Source: Sphingobium sp. CCH11-B1
Lineage (GTDB): Bacteria; Pseudomonadota; Alphaproteobacteria; Sphingomonadales; Sphingomonadaceae
Length of the DNA stretch: 64,000 bases
Direction of reading: 5' to 3'
NCBI RefSeq assembly: GCF_001556865.1
Contig: NZ_LSJY01000001.1
Span: 1 to 64,000 of the forward strand
Below the pieces are notes generated by a model, which was not told the origin of the DNA, did not search any database, and saw only the letters and a program-made list of their open reading frames with translations. The first letter of the stretch is position 1; the number at the start of each line of letters is the position of its first letter. This document shows positions 1-8,500 of this stretch, in pieces. The translations under genes were made by a program, and so were the position numbers.

Positions 1-86
1 CTGCGCGCGCCTCCGGTCGGGCTACGCCCGCCCTCCGCCGCACGCAGCGCAAGGCCATCTTCAACAAACCAGCATCATATTATCCG

Positions 87-142
87 AAAAGGGGGTCCCT
101 CTTCGACGCCGATCGGGGGTCCCTTTTGAACGCCGTTTGACA
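87..142. repeat. IS21-type element terminus with two tandem repeats
   Basis: Two imperfect tandem copies of a GGGGGTCCCT..TCGACGCCG-like unit, at about 87-114 and 115-142, finish in TTTGACA. This matches my memory of IS21-family ends, which carry repeated GGGTCCCTTTT units running up to a TGACA tip. Homology to an IS110 transposase begins at about 145, immediately after it, so the junction looks like an insertion boundary. Bases 1-86 would then be the inside of the IS21-like element; they contain no gene I can recognise. The family assignment rests on pattern memory only. Confidence 0.5.
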
Positions 143-144
143 CT

Positions 145-462
145 GGGGTTGGACCGATCACCGCGCTCACCTACACCTCGACCATCGAAGATCCGCGCCA
201 TTTTTGCCAGAAGCGACGACGTCCGCGCCTATGCGGGCTTGTGCCGCGACGCAGTCAATCGGGTGAACGCGATGTCAGCGGGCATATCTTCAAGGCGGGA
301 GATCCGATGTTGCGTAAAGCGCTCTACGAAGCCGCCAATGTCGCGCTGTCCCAGGTGAAGCGACCATTCGCCCTACAGGCGTGGTCGCCAACGCTGACGG
401 TACTTTTCGCCGCAATCCAGATACGGGCGTCGGACCTGGAAAGGATCGGGAAGAGCCGATAG
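145..462 (+). pseudogene. IS110-family transposase C-terminal relic, frameshifted
   Basis: Frame 1 gives GVGPITALTYTSTIEDP from 145. The conserved RSDDVRAYAGL block appears in the neighbouring frame at about 205-240. Frame 1 then resumes with VPRRSQSGE and ISKAGD-like HIFKAGDPMLRKALYEAANV. These three blocks lie in the order of the C-terminal transposase_20 domain of IS110/IS1111 elements, so two compensating frameshifts break the gene. The 5' two thirds are missing, cut at the IS21-type end, and similarity fades after about 385. There is no start codon. It is inactive mobile-element debris. Confidence 0.75.
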
Positions 463-611
463 CAGCCGATAAATGGCCTGCGGAGTGACCCTTCGGGGAC
501 GGTCACCCGATTCACGTGCCGCTGCATGGCGGCGCGGCAACGGGCTCGGGATGTGGGGCAATTAAACGCGTGTCGATCCCCGACTAACCCGCCCGCCGGA
601 GCGGCGAAGGG

Positions 612-950
612 CTATGCCTTCTCCAGCGTGCATTGCAGCGGGTGCTGGTTCTGGCGGGCGAAGTCCATCACCTGGTTCACCTTCGTTTCCGCGACCTCGT
701 AGCTGAAGATCCCGCAGACGCCGACGCCACGCTGGTGCACGTGGAGCATCACGCGCGTCGCTTCCTCCATGTCCATGCGAAAGAAGCTCTGGAGGACGTG
801 GACGACGAACTCCATCGGTGTGTAATCGTCGTTCAGCATCAGCACCTTGTAGAGCGACGGCTTTTTCGTACGGGTGCGCGTGCGGGTGGCGATGCCGACA
901 TTGGGCCCGCCGGGGCCTTCGCCCTGATCGTCCTGATCCCGGCCCGCCAT
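612..950 (-). CDS. clpS: ATP-dependent Clp protease adaptor ClpS
   Basis: ClpS binds the N-terminal domain of ClpA and delivers N-end-rule substrates to ClpAP in the cytoplasm. The 112-residue product has a disordered Arg/Thr-rich N terminus (1-30) and then a complete ClpS domain: [11 protein letters not shown] at 40-50, VMLHVHQRG with the substrate-pocket histidine near 72, [14 protein letters not shown], and the family-typical end [10 protein letters not shown]. The start at 950 gives normal family length. Upstream in-frame ATGs at 989 and 1022 would add 13-24 residues, and no start has a strong Shine-Dalgarno. clpA is not adjacent here; the upstream neighbour is the phasin gene, separated by a hairpin. 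Confidence 0.93.
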   Translation of the reverse strand: MAGRDQDDQGEGPGGPNVGIATRTRTRTKKPSLYKVLMLNDDYTPMEFVVHVLQSFFRMDMEEATRVMLHVHQRGVGVCGIFSYEVAETKVNQVMDFARQNQHPLQCTLEKA

Positions 951-1077
951 GCTGACGGACCATGCCGATACGCTGATGCTGTTGTCCATGATGAAGGAGA
1001 ATATGGCGATTCGGTTGGCCATGGCAAGGGGGCGGTCCCCCGGTTCGCCGCGCGATGCGTCACTTTGACCCATAGCA

Positions 1078-1112
1078 AAGGGGCGCTCCTTCGCCAGAAG
1101 GAACGCCCCGTC
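1078..1112 (-). terminator. Hairpin terminator downstream of the phasin gene
   Basis: An inverted repeat, GGGGCG..TCCTTC / GAAGGA.CGCCCC with a 4-base loop, lies between the phasin stop at 1136 and clpS. On the minus strand it runs into a short T-containing tract. It fits an intrinsic terminator of the pha transcription unit. Confidence 0.6.
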
Positions 1113-1135
1113 GCTTAGTGTAAAGTCCGGCAGGC

Positions 1136-1936
1136 TCAGGCCGCCAGCGACTTGACCTTGTCGGTGACCAGCGTCACGCGCGCGGTGATCGGCTGGGCGA
1201 CTTCGCCGGCCATCTTCATCAGCGCTTCGCTGTTCTTCGCAGCTTCCTTGGTGAATTCATCGAAGCTGCTCGAGAGCAGCTGGCTTTGCAGCTGGAAGAA
1301 TTCGGTGGGGGTCTTGACCGTCGAGAAGGTCTTGAAGGAGGCCGTGGCCTTCTCAAAGCTCTTGCGGCTGTAATCGACGGCTTCCTGACCCATCGTCTCG
1401 ATCGCCTTGGCTGCGATCTTGCCCGATTCGACCAGCGCCTCGACATTGCCCTTGGCAAGGTCGCTCAGCTCTTCGATCGCCTTGGTCGACTTCTCGACAT
1501 GCGCCTTGGTCTTCTCGTTGAAGTCGGCATAGGCGGTTTCCATCTTCGCCTTGGCGTCTTCGGCGAACTTCTTTCCGGTTTCGATAACGTCGTTCATAAT
1601 TGTCGTTCCTTCTATGGCGGGCAGCGGCGCTGTCACTTCAGCTTCGGCCTTGGGCAGGCTCTCTGTCGGGGGCGTCGTCGCCATGTCCGGAACAGGTTCC
1701 GGCGCGGCATCGACAGCCGTGGTGGCGGCCACCACGGCAACGGGATCGGGGGTGGCCGAAGCGACCGGCACCGGACGCTTGGCCCGTGGCGCAGCCGGCT
1801 TGCGGGCAGGCTTTGCCGGTTGGGGAGCGTTGCCGATGGCGGCTTCAGCCGCCTTCAGCGCTTCGCTCGCCGATAAGGTGCTCGACCCTGTCTTGGGACG
1901 GGCGCTCTTACGCGGTGTCTTCGGGGTTACGGCCAT
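1136..1936 (-). CDS. Phasin family protein with Ala/Pro/Lys-rich N-terminal extension
   Basis: Phasins coat polyhydroxyalkanoate granules. The C-terminal about 150 residues form a phasin_2-type helical domain running from [11 protein letters not shown] through [20 protein letters not shown] to the end. The first about 113 residues are an Ala/Pro/Lys/Arg-rich, histone-like extension ([14 protein letters not shown]). The start at 1936 has a strong ribosome site (GGAGGAAG) and gives 266 residues. An internal ATG at 1597 also has a good site (AGAAGGA, 9 nt upstream) and would give a 153-residue phasin of usual family length. The gene lies 95 bp downstream of phaC on the same strand, with TGC-rich repeats between them. 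Confidence 0.9.
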   Translation of the reverse strand: MAVTPKTPRKSARPKTGSSTLSASEALKAAEAAIGNAPQPAKPARKPAAPRAKRPVPVASATPDPVAVVAATTAVDAAPEPVPDMATTPPTESLPKAEAEVTAPLPAIEGTTIMNDVIETGKKFAEDAKAKMETAYADFNEKTKAHVEKSTKAIEELSDLAKGNVEALVESGKIAAKAIETMGQEAVDYSRKSFEKATASFKTFSTVKTPTEFFQLQSQLLSSSFDEFTKEAAKNSEALMKMAGEVAQPITARVTLVTDKVKSLAA

Positions 1937-1950
1937 GACCTTCCTCCGTT

Positions 1951-2016
1951 TGCTGCACTGCACAATATAGAAAGATCGAGGCAAATGCAATAGCTATTGT
2001 GCACTGCAACAAAATA
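1951..2016. promoter_or_regulatory. Candidate PhaR operators upstream of the phasin
   Basis: Two TGC-rich elements flank the likely phasin promoter: TGCTGCACTGCACAATA at 1951-1967 and ATTGTGCACTGCAAC at 1996-2010. They share the core GCACTGCA and form a loose inverted arrangement. PhaR, the PHA-responsive repressor, is known to bind CTGC-spacer-GCAG or TGC-rich sites upstream of phasin genes. PhaR itself is not in this window, so the assignment is inference. Confidence 0.45.
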
Positions 2017-2031
2017 GCCATATTCGCTCAG

Positions 2032-3771
2032 TCAGCGCTGCATGACGTAGCGTCCGGGCGCATCCTCGATCGCTTTCCGCTTGCCCCCGCCAGGGATGCG
2101 AGGCCCGGTCACGGCGACTGTTTTTTCGTCTATCCGCCCGATCCAGGCGCGCCAATCGGGCCACCAGCTGCCCTTCGTTTCCGTTGCGTGGGCCAGGAAC
2201 TCATCGATCGTCGCCTGCGCCTCTTCGCAGGTCCAATATTGATATTTCATCGCCGACGGCGGGTTCACCACGCCGGCGATATGGCCCGAACCTGCCAGCA
2301 GGAATCGGATCGGCCCGGCGAAATGCTCGGTCAGTTTCCAGACGCTTTCCAGAGGGGCGATATGATCCTCCCGCCCGGCCTGGACATAGGCGGGCGTCTT
2401 CACGTTCTTGAGGTCGATGGGCGTGCCAGCAACGCTGATCGCGCCGGGCACAACCAGCAGGTTGTCGCGATAGAGCTGCGTCAGATAATCCTTGTGCCAG
2501 CGTGCCGGCAGGTTGGTCGTATCGCCGTTCCAGTACAGCAGGTCGAAGGGGGGATAATCCTGCCCCAGCAGGTAATTGTTGACCACATAGTTCCAGATGA
2601 GGTCGCGGCCGCGCAGCAGATTGAACGTCGCGGCCATGTAGCGTCCGTCCAGAAAGCCGCCGGACGAAAGCTGATCGACGAGCTTCATCTGCTCATCATC
2701 CACGAACAGGGTAAGATCCCCCGCCTCGCTGAAATCGACCTGCGCGGTGAAGAAGGTCGCGCTCGCCACCTTGTCCGCCTCGCCCCGCGCGGCCAGCAGC
2801 GCCAGCGTCGCGGCAAGCGTGGTGCCCGCCACGCAATAGCCGATCGCATGGACGTTTTCGACGCCCAGCAGGTCGCGCACGGTATCGATCGCGTCGATCT
2901 GGCCGCTCAGGATATAATCGTCCCAGACCATGTCCTTCATCGAAGCGTCGGCCGATTTCCACGAGACGAGGAAAACGCTCAAGCCCTGATCGACGGCCCA
3001 TTTGACGAAGCTTTTTTCCGGCGAGAGGTCGAGGATGTAGAAGCGGTTGATCCAGGGCGGGAAAATGAGGAGCGGTGTTTCCAGCACCGTGTCGGTCGAC
3101 GGCGCATAATGGATGAGCTGGTAGAGCGGCGTTTCGTGGATCACCTTGCCGGGCGTCGAGGCGATGTTGCGGCCGAGTTCGAAGGCCGTGCCGTCGGTAT
3201 GGGTAAGCTGTCCCTTCTCCATGTCGGCCAGCATATGTTTGAGGCCGCGGACCAGATTCTCGCCGCCGCTCTCGATCGTTTTCTGCACCACCTGCGGATT
3301 GGTGAGCGGGAAGTTGGACGGGGACATGGCGTCGAGCAGGCCCGCGGTGGCGAAGCGCAGCCGGGCTTTCTCCTTGGGATCCACGCCGTCGACCGCGTCG
3401 GCCATTTTCGTCAGATAATCCGAGAGCAGAAGATAGCTTTGGCGGACGAGATCGTAAAAGGGATGCTCCGTCCATGCCGGGTCCGAAAAGCGCCGGTCCT
3501 TGCGCGCGGCAGGGCTGCCGGCCGGTGCGGGTTCCGGCGTATCGCGCAGCAGCCCGCCGGAATCCAGGAACCGCTGCCACAGGGCCAGCCCTTCGTCGGC
3601 AAAGCCGGTCTGGATGCGGGCAACGATTTCGGGATCGAAGGGCGGTGCCTGCCCGGTCATCCCCGCCGCCTGCTCCAGCATCAACTGCTGCGCGCGGCCG
3701 ATCACCTGCGTCCATTGCTGCATCTGTTCGAGCGTTGGGAGGTGCGGTTCCATGACGTGCAATTGATCCAT
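2032..3771 (-). CDS. phaC: Class I poly(3-hydroxyalkanoate) synthase
   Basis: This enzyme polymerises (R)-3-hydroxyacyl-CoA into PHA at the granule surface. The product is 579 residues, the usual class I length. It has an N-terminal PhaC domain (about 1-230) and an alpha/beta-hydrolase core with the lipase-like box GYCVAGTT. The nucleophile is Cys313, Asp469 lies in AGREDH, and His497 in GSGHIAG. The start at 3771 follows GAAGGAAGG and fits MDQLHVMEPH; an upstream Arg-rich extension is unlikely to be translated. It is divergent from the aminotransferase gene and upstream of the phasin. phaA and phaB are not nearby. Confidence 0.96.
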   Translation of the reverse strand: MDQLHVMEPHLPTLEQMQQWTQVIGRAQQLMLEQAAGMTGQAPPFDPEIVARIQTGFADEGLALWQRFLDSGGLLRDTPEPAPAGSPAARKDRRFSDPAWTEHPFYDLVRQSYLLLSDYLTKMADAVDGVDPKEKARLRFATAGLLDAMSPSNFPLTNPQVVQKTIESGGENLVRGLKHMLADMEKGQLTHTDGTAFELGRNIASTPGKVIHETPLYQLIHYAPSTDTVLETPLLIFPPWINRFYILDLSPEKSFVKWAVDQGLSVFLVSWKSADASMKDMVWDDYILSGQIDAIDTVRDLLGVENVHAIGYCVAGTTLAATLALLAARGEADKVASATFFTAQVDFSEAGDLTLFVDDEQMKLVDQLSSGGFLDGRYMAATFNLLRGRDLIWNYVVNNYLLGQDYPPFDLLYWNGDTTNLPARWHKDYLTQLYRDNLLVVPGAISVAGTPIDLKNVKTPAYVQAGREDHIAPLESVWKLTEHFAGPIRFLLAGSGHIAGVVNPPSAMKYQYWTCEEAQATIDEFLAHATETKGSWWPDWRAWIGRIDEKTVAVTGPRIPGGGKRKAIEDAPGRYVMQR

Positions 3772-3912
3772 GGCCACCTTCCTTCTCCCGGCATCACGCA
3801 ATCGCCGCTTTCGCTGGCGCGTCATCGGATGGCGAGTTATAGCCAGATTGTGACGCGCCAAGGGCGGGCCACGCATTATTCCCTACAGAGAGCTTTCAGG
3901 AAAGCCCCTATA

Positions 3913-5124
3913 ATGTCCGAAGAATTCTACCGCATGAAGCGCCTGCCGCCTTACGTTATCGCTGAAGTCAATGCGATGCGTGCCGCCGCCCGCGCAGCGG
4001 GGGAGGACATTATCGATCTTGGCATGGGCAATCCCGACCTGCCGCCGCCCGACCATGTCATCCAGAAGCTGATCGAGGTGGCGCAAAAGCCGAGCGCGCA
4101 CGGCTATTCCCAGTCGCGCGGGATACCGGGATTGCGGAAGGCGCAGGCCAACTATTATGGCCGCCGCTTCGGCGTGGAGATCGACCCGGACACCGAAGTC
4201 GTCGTGACCATGGGATCGAAGGAGGGGCTGGCCAGCCTTGCCACCGCGATCACCGAGCCGGGGGACGTGGTGCTGGCTCCCAACCCCAGCTATCCGATCC
4301 ACACCTTCGGCTTCATCATCGCCGGGGCGACGATCCGGTCGGTGCCCACGACGCCGGACGAAAATTATTTCCGTTCGCTGGACCGCGCCATGGCCTTCAC
4401 CGTGCCACGCCCGTCGATTCTGGTGGTCAACTATCCGTCCAACCCGACTGCCGAAACGGTGGACCTCGCTTTCTACGAGCGGCTGGTCGCCTGGGCGAAG
4501 GAGAATAAGGTCTGGGTGCTGTCCGACCTTGCCTATTCCGAACTTTACTATGACGGCAACCCGACGCCTTCCATCCTTCAGGTGCCGGGCGCGAAAGACG
4601 TGGCGATCGAGTTCACGTCGCTCAGCAAGACCTATTCCATGGCGGGGTGGCGCATGGGCTTTGCCGTGGGTAACCGCAAGCTCATTGCGGCGATGACGCG
4701 GGTGAAGTCCTATCTCGACTATGGCGCGTTCACCCCGATCCAGGCGGCCGCCTGCGCCGCGCTCAATGGGCCGCAGGACATCGTCGAGAAGAACCGCCAG
4801 CTCTACCACAAGCGCCGCGACGTGCTGGTGGAAAGCTTCGGCCGCGCAGGGTGGGACATTCCGGCGGCGCGTGCATCCATGTTCTGCTGGGCGCCGCTGC
4901 CGCCTGCACTGAAAGACATGGGAAGCCTCGAATTTTCCAAACAGCTCCTCACCCATGCCAAGGTCGCGGTCGCGCCGGGCGTGGGCTATGGCGAGGATGG
5001 CGAAGGGTTCGTCCGCATCGCGATGGTTGAAAATGAGCAGCGGCTGCGGCAGGCCGCGCGCAACATCAAGGCGTATCTCAAATCCATGGGCGTCAACACG
5101 CCGTCGAACAAGGGCGCTGCTTGA
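3913..5124 (+). CDS. alaC: AlaC-like PLP aminotransferase (alanine transaminase family)
   Basis: This is a fold-type I PLP enzyme that probably interconverts pyruvate and glutamate with alanine and 2-oxoglutarate. Its 403 residues read like E. coli AlaC: RLPPYVIAEV, GEDIIDLGMGNPD, HGYSQSRGIPGLR, GSKEGLASL, NPSYPIH and VVNYPSNPTAE. The PLP lysine is Lys239 in TSLSKTYSMAGWR. The start at 3913 follows a modest site (CAGGAAAG). LL-diaminopimelate aminotransferase is the other name often given to this subgroup, but overall similarity favours AlaC. It is divergent from phaC; the following gene starts 60 bp later. Confidence 0.85.
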   Translation: MSEEFYRMKRLPPYVIAEVNAMRAAARAAGEDIIDLGMGNPDLPPPDHVIQKLIEVAQKPSAHGYSQSRGIPGLRKAQANYYGRRFGVEIDPDTEVVVTMGSKEGLASLATAITEPGDVVLAPNPSYPIHTFGFIIAGATIRSVPTTPDENYFRSLDRAMAFTVPRPSILVVNYPSNPTAETVDLAFYERLVAWAKENKVWVLSDLAYSELYYDGNPTPSILQVPGAKDVAIEFTSLSKTYSMAGWRMGFAVGNRKLIAAMTRVKSYLDYGAFTPIQAAACAALNGPQDIVEKNRQLYHKRRDVLVESFGRAGWDIPAARASMFCWAPLPPALKDMGSLEFSKQLLTHAKVAVAPGVGYGEDGEGFVRIAMVENEQRLRQAARNIKAYLKSMGVNTPSNKGAA

Positions 5125-5184
5125 TTTGTTGGCATTAGTCTGGCTTTTTGCTCCCCGGCGAACCGGCCGGAGCATCCATCCGTC

Positions 5185-5667
5185 ATGACCATGATCCCCC
5201 TGCCCCAGGTAAGCCAGGTCGCTCAGACCATCCAGCTCGCGCTCGCGCCCGTATTCCTGCTGACGGGCATCGGCGCGTTCCTGAATGTCTGCGTCGGCCG
5301 GCTGGCGCGCATCATCGACCGGGCGCGCACGGTCGAGCAACTGATCCTCACGTCGCGGGGGAAGGAGCATGACCGGATGGTGGGCGAAATCCGCGTGCTC
5401 GACCAGCGGATGACCGTCGTCAACGCCTCCATCTTCCTGTCGGTCGCGTCCGCCTGCGCGGTATGCCTTGTCGTCATCCTGCTGTTCGCGGGCAACCTGT
5501 TCGGCGCGCATCTCGGCACGCCGATCGCCGTCCTTTTCAGCCTGGCGATGCTGCTGCAGGCCGTCGGGTTCGCGAGCTTCATCCAGGAGATCCGGCTGGG
5601 GTCGAAAATCATCCACGTCCGCAACGAAGTGCTGTTCCACAAAGTCGAGGAGGAAGAGGGCGCGTGA
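5185..5667 (+). CDS. DUF2721 family membrane protein
   Basis: A 160-residue inner-membrane protein of unknown function. A hydrophobic segment at about 13-35 is followed by the family's charged GRLARIIDRART loop, then two more transmembrane spans at about 80-105 and 110-135. The tail is acidic (KVEEEEGA). Its stop overlaps the GTG start of the next gene by 3 bp, so the two are translationally coupled. Nothing in the sequence shows what it does. Confidence 0.85.
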   Translation: MTMIPLPQVSQVAQTIQLALAPVFLLTGIGAFLNVCVGRLARIIDRARTVEQLILTSRGKEHDRMVGEIRVLDQRMTVVNASIFLSVASACAVCLVVILLFAGNLFGAHLGTPIAVLFSLAMLLQAVGFASFIQEIRLGSKIIHVRNEVLFHKVEEEEGA

Positions 5668-6218
5668 CGAAGTTCACCGTCAACGACCGGCCGGTGCAGT
5701 ATCGGATGGACCCGGACACGCCGCTGCTGTGGGCGCTGCGCGACGCGTCGAACCTCACCGGCACCAAATATGGTTGCGGCACCGGGGACTGCGGCGCCTG
5801 CACCGTCGATATCGATGGCGAGGCGGTACGATCCTGCCAGGTGACGATCGGCAAGACGGAGGGGCGGTTCGTGACGACGATCGAGGCACTGTCGCCCGAT
5901 CGCGGCCATCCGCTGCAACAGGCGTTCGCGGCGGACAATGTGTCGCAGTGCGGCTACTGCATTCCCGGCATGATCATGGCCGCGTCCGTGCTGCTGCGCC
6001 GGACCAACGATCCGAGCGACGAACAGATCGACGCCGCGATCACCAACATCTGCCGGTGCGGCATCTATCCCCGCCTGCGCGGCGCGATCCGGCGGGCGGG
6101 CCGGATCATGCGCGGGGAAGAGCAGGTTGCCGCCGCGCCGCCGCCCGGCATTTCGCCGCAGGATGCCGCCCGCACCGTGCCGGCGCTGGGCCGTCCGGCC
6201 GATCAGCCGAAACGATAG
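5664..6218 (+). CDS. 2Fe-2S subunit of a xanthine dehydrogenase/IorA-like molybdenum hydroxylase
   Basis: Small electron-transfer subunit of molybdenum hydroxylases such as isoquinoline 1-oxidoreductase or aldehyde dehydrogenase. The first [2Fe-2S] site is YGCGTGDCGACTV plus a later Cys (about 35-60). The second is QCGYCIPGM and NICRCGIYPR (about 95-135), the carboxy-terminal helical domain. The 184-residue length is slightly above the usual about 155 because of a Pro/Ala-rich tail. The GTG start at 5664 overlaps the upstream stop. The large molybdopterin subunit that normally follows is absent; a convergent gene instead overlaps its last 16 bp. The partner must be encoded elsewhere or lost. 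Confidence 0.9.
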   Translation: MTKFTVNDRPVQYRMDPDTPLLWALRDASNLTGTKYGCGTGDCGACTVDIDGEAVRSCQVTIGKTEGRFVTTIEALSPDRGHPLQQAFAADNVSQCGYCIPGMIMAASVLLRRTNDPSDEQIDAAITNICRCGIYPRLRGAIRRAGRIMRGEEQVAAAPPPGISPQDAARTVPALGRPADQPKR

Positions 6219-7027
6219 CCGGAAACGGTCCAGCCCAGAACGCTGCTGCGATGGGACAGGGCAGCGGGGTCGTCCCCGCCCGCCCCCAACGCCACCATTA
6301 ATGGCAGCAGATGCTCCGCGCTCGGATGGGCGAAGCGGGCGTGCGGCAGATCGGCCCAGGCGGCGACGCGGGCCGCGCGGCGCTGAGGATCGGGATCGGT
6401 GACGGCATCGGTCAGCGCCTCGTCCCACTGGGTCGACGGGTCCACCGCTCGCTCTCCCCTGACCTGCAGATTGTGGAAGCTCATGCCCGATCCGACGATC
6501 AGCACGCCTTCTTCCCGCAGCGGGGCCAATGCGCGGCCCGCGGCGATATGGGCGGCGGGATCGAGATCGTGGCGCAGCGACAGTTGCGCCAGCGGGATGT
6601 CAGCGTCAGGCAACATCACCTTCATGGGAATGAAGACACCATGGTCCCAGCCGCGCTCGCTGTCTTCCGCCGTCGCAAGGCCTGCCTGCGCCAGGAGCGC
6701 CGCCGCGCGTCGGGCAAGGCCGGACGCGCCCGGCGCGTCCCAGCGCAGCGCGTAGGTGTGAGGCGGAAAGCCGTAATAGTCGAAGAGCAGGTTCGGCCGC
6801 TCCCCCACATGAACGGTGAAGGCCGCTTCCTCCCAATGGCCCGACACAAGGAGGATGGCGCGCGGCCGTTCCGGCAGGCTGTCGACGATACCGGCCAGAT
6901 AGTCCTGCATCGGTTGCCACATGGGGTCGCTATGCGGGCTTTGGGGATCGGTGGGATCCATGAAGAAGCAGGGGCCGCCGCCATGCGGCAGGAAAAGGGT
7001 TGGCTGAATCATCATCTTTGCCGCCAT
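6203..7027 (-). CDS. DODA-type extradiol dioxygenase (4,5-DOPA dioxygenase-like)
   Basis: A class III extradiol ring-cleavage dioxygenase of the LigB/YgiD family, predicted non-haem metal dependent. The 274-residue product has family landmarks: LFLPHGGGPCFFMDP at the N terminus, ILLVSGHWEE, RGWDHGVFIPM and GSGMSFHNLQ, each carrying a metal or active-site histidine. The start is 7027, though ATGs 12-15 bp in (MMIQPTLF) are as likely because no clear ribosome site separates them. Its 3' end overlaps the convergent iron-sulphur gene by 16 bp. The true aromatic substrate is not evident. Confidence 0.85.
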   Translation of the reverse strand: MAAKMMIQPTLFLPHGGGPCFFMDPTDPQSPHSDPMWQPMQDYLAGIVDSLPERPRAILLVSGHWEEAAFTVHVGERPNLLFDYYGFPPHTYALRWDAPGASGLARRAAALLAQAGLATAEDSERGWDHGVFIPMKVMLPDADIPLAQLSLRHDLDPAAHIAAGRALAPLREEGVLIVGSGMSFHNLQVRGERAVDPSTQWDEALTDAVTDPDPQRRAARVAAWADLPHARFAHPSAEHLLPLMVALGAGGDDPAALSHRSSVLGWTVSGYRFG

Positions 7028-7234
7028 AGGATCGCGCGGGCTTAACTTCGCATATGTCCCGCAGATTTTGACATTTTATTGCGCCATCCTGATCCTATCG
7101 ACATGGCCCCTTCACTCATGGCGACGCCATGGTGGCAAAGGCCGGGCCGGTAGGACAGGCGCCGACAAAGGATCGGCATTCGCGCGACGCGCTGCAAGGA
7201 GCGGAGGAGAAAACGTTCGTTTCGGTTGGGAAAC

Positions 7235-8500
7235 CTACGCCGCGTCCATGGCGGGCGCCAGCGCCTGCGCCAGCGTCGCGCCGGAATAGGGCTTCTTCAC
7301 CAATGTCACATGGGCAAAGCGCGACGGCAGGTCGAGCCCGTTGACGATCGCGGCAAAGGCCGGCTCGTCCGGGGTCAGGCCCGACAGGATCATCTGACCG
7401 TCGATATAGACGCCGACGCCGTCGGCCGGGATCGTGTCGAAGATGATGTCGCCGAGCCAGGCGGCGTTGTGCAGCAGTTCATTGTCCTGCGCCACGGCGG
7501 ACAGCAGCCGGTCGGCAACCTGGCGGGACTTGCCCTCATAATCGGCGGTCTCGGCCCGCTCGCGGCTTTCGAGCATCATCGAAAAGATCTGACCGAACAA
7601 CTCCGCCGCGCTGCGTTGCGCGAAGGTGGGCAGGCGCGGGCCATAATGGTGGCAGGCGAACAGCCCCCACAGCTTGCCCTCCACGATGATCGAGATGGAA
7701 AGCGACGCGTCCACGCCCATGTTGCGCAGATATTCGATATGGATCGGCGACACCGCGCGGGTGAGGCAGAGCGACATGTCGAGCGCCATGCCCGCCGGGT
7801 CGAGTTGCGGCATCACCGGGACAGGCGGCGCATTCACATCGGCGATCACCCGAAAGATGTTGCGCAAGTAGAGCGCGCGCGCCTGCGCCGGGATGTCGGA
7901 AGCAGGATAATGGAGGCCAAAGAAGCTCTCGATCCCCGGCCGCAGCGCCTCTGCCACCACTTCGCCGTCTCCGCTGCCGGAGAAGCGATAGACCATTACC
8001 CGGTCGAAGCCGGTCAGCGCCCGCACCTGCCGCGCGCCGTCCCGCAGGAATGCGGCCATCCCTTCCACCTGGCCAAGACGCGACACCATCGAACGGACGG
8101 TGCTGCTCGCTTCCATCTCGTCATGGCTGGCAGGTTCGCCCTCGATCACCACAAGCTGGCCGGAAAAATGCACCGCGACGTCAAAGGCGGGTCCGCCATC
8201 CATGAGGGGAAGGGAAAAGACGCGCTCGACCGCGTCGGGGCCACGCAGGAGCGTGATGCGATTGCGCAGCGTGTGGATGGCGTCGCCGCTCAGCACGGCG
8301 CTCACCGGCTTGCCCAGAACCTCCTCCGGCGACAGGCCGATGAAGTCGGCCACGTTGGCGGAAACCCGCGACACCAGCCAGTCCGCCGTCAGCGCGATCA
8401 GGAAACCGAACGGCTGGACGGTCCCAAGCACATGAATGGGCTCGCGGTCGCAATTGGTCAGGTCCACCGCCGCCGGCCGGCCGATATCGGACTCAGCCAT
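7235..8500 (-). CDS. bphP: Bacteriophytochrome, PAS-GAF-partial PHY, output region missing
   Basis: A red/far-red photoreceptor module that binds biliverdin. The PAS domain (1-115) carries the chromophore Cys17 in LTNCDREP. The GAF domain (about 130-310) has the DIP motif at 202-204 (YPASDIPAQAR), His254 and FACHHYG at 282-287. A PHY domain starts near 320 but stops at about 388. The last about 30 residues (SRFAHVTLVKKPYSGATLAQAL) instead resemble the final strand and helix of a response-regulator receiver domain, with the conserved Lys-Pro. At 421 residues it lacks the PHY tongue and the histidine kinase. It overlaps bphO by 8 bp. The gene looks like a product of an in-frame internal deletion; signalling capacity is uncertain. 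Confidence 0.85.
   Translation of the reverse strand: MAESDIGRPAAVDLTNCDREPIHVLGTVQPFGFLIALTADWLVSRVSANVADFIGLSPEEVLGKPVSAVLSGDAIHTLRNRITLLRGPDAVERVFSLPLMDGGPAFDVAVHFSGQLVVIEGEPASHDEMEASSTVRSMVSRLGQVEGMAAFLRDGARQVRALTGFDRVMVYRFSGSGDGEVVAEALRPGIESFFGLHYPASDIPAQARALYLRNIFRVIADVNAPPVPVMPQLDPAGMALDMSLCLTRAVSPIHIEYLRNMGVDASLSISIIVEGKLWGLFACHHYGPRLPTFAQRSAAELFGQIFSMMLESRERAETADYEGKSRQVADRLLSAVAQDNELLHNAAWLGDIIFDTIPADGVGVYIDGQMILSGLTPDEPAFAAIVNGLDLPSRFAHVTLVKKPYSGATLAQALAPAMDAA

Noticed and set aside
485..506. Small hairpin GTGACC/GGTCAC
   Set aside because: Six-base stem without T-run in a degenerate region; not enough to call a terminator.
1999..3912. Plus-strand open frame extending upstream of the aminotransferase
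   Set aside because: It is antisense to phaC; the aminotransferase has its own start at 3913 matching the family.
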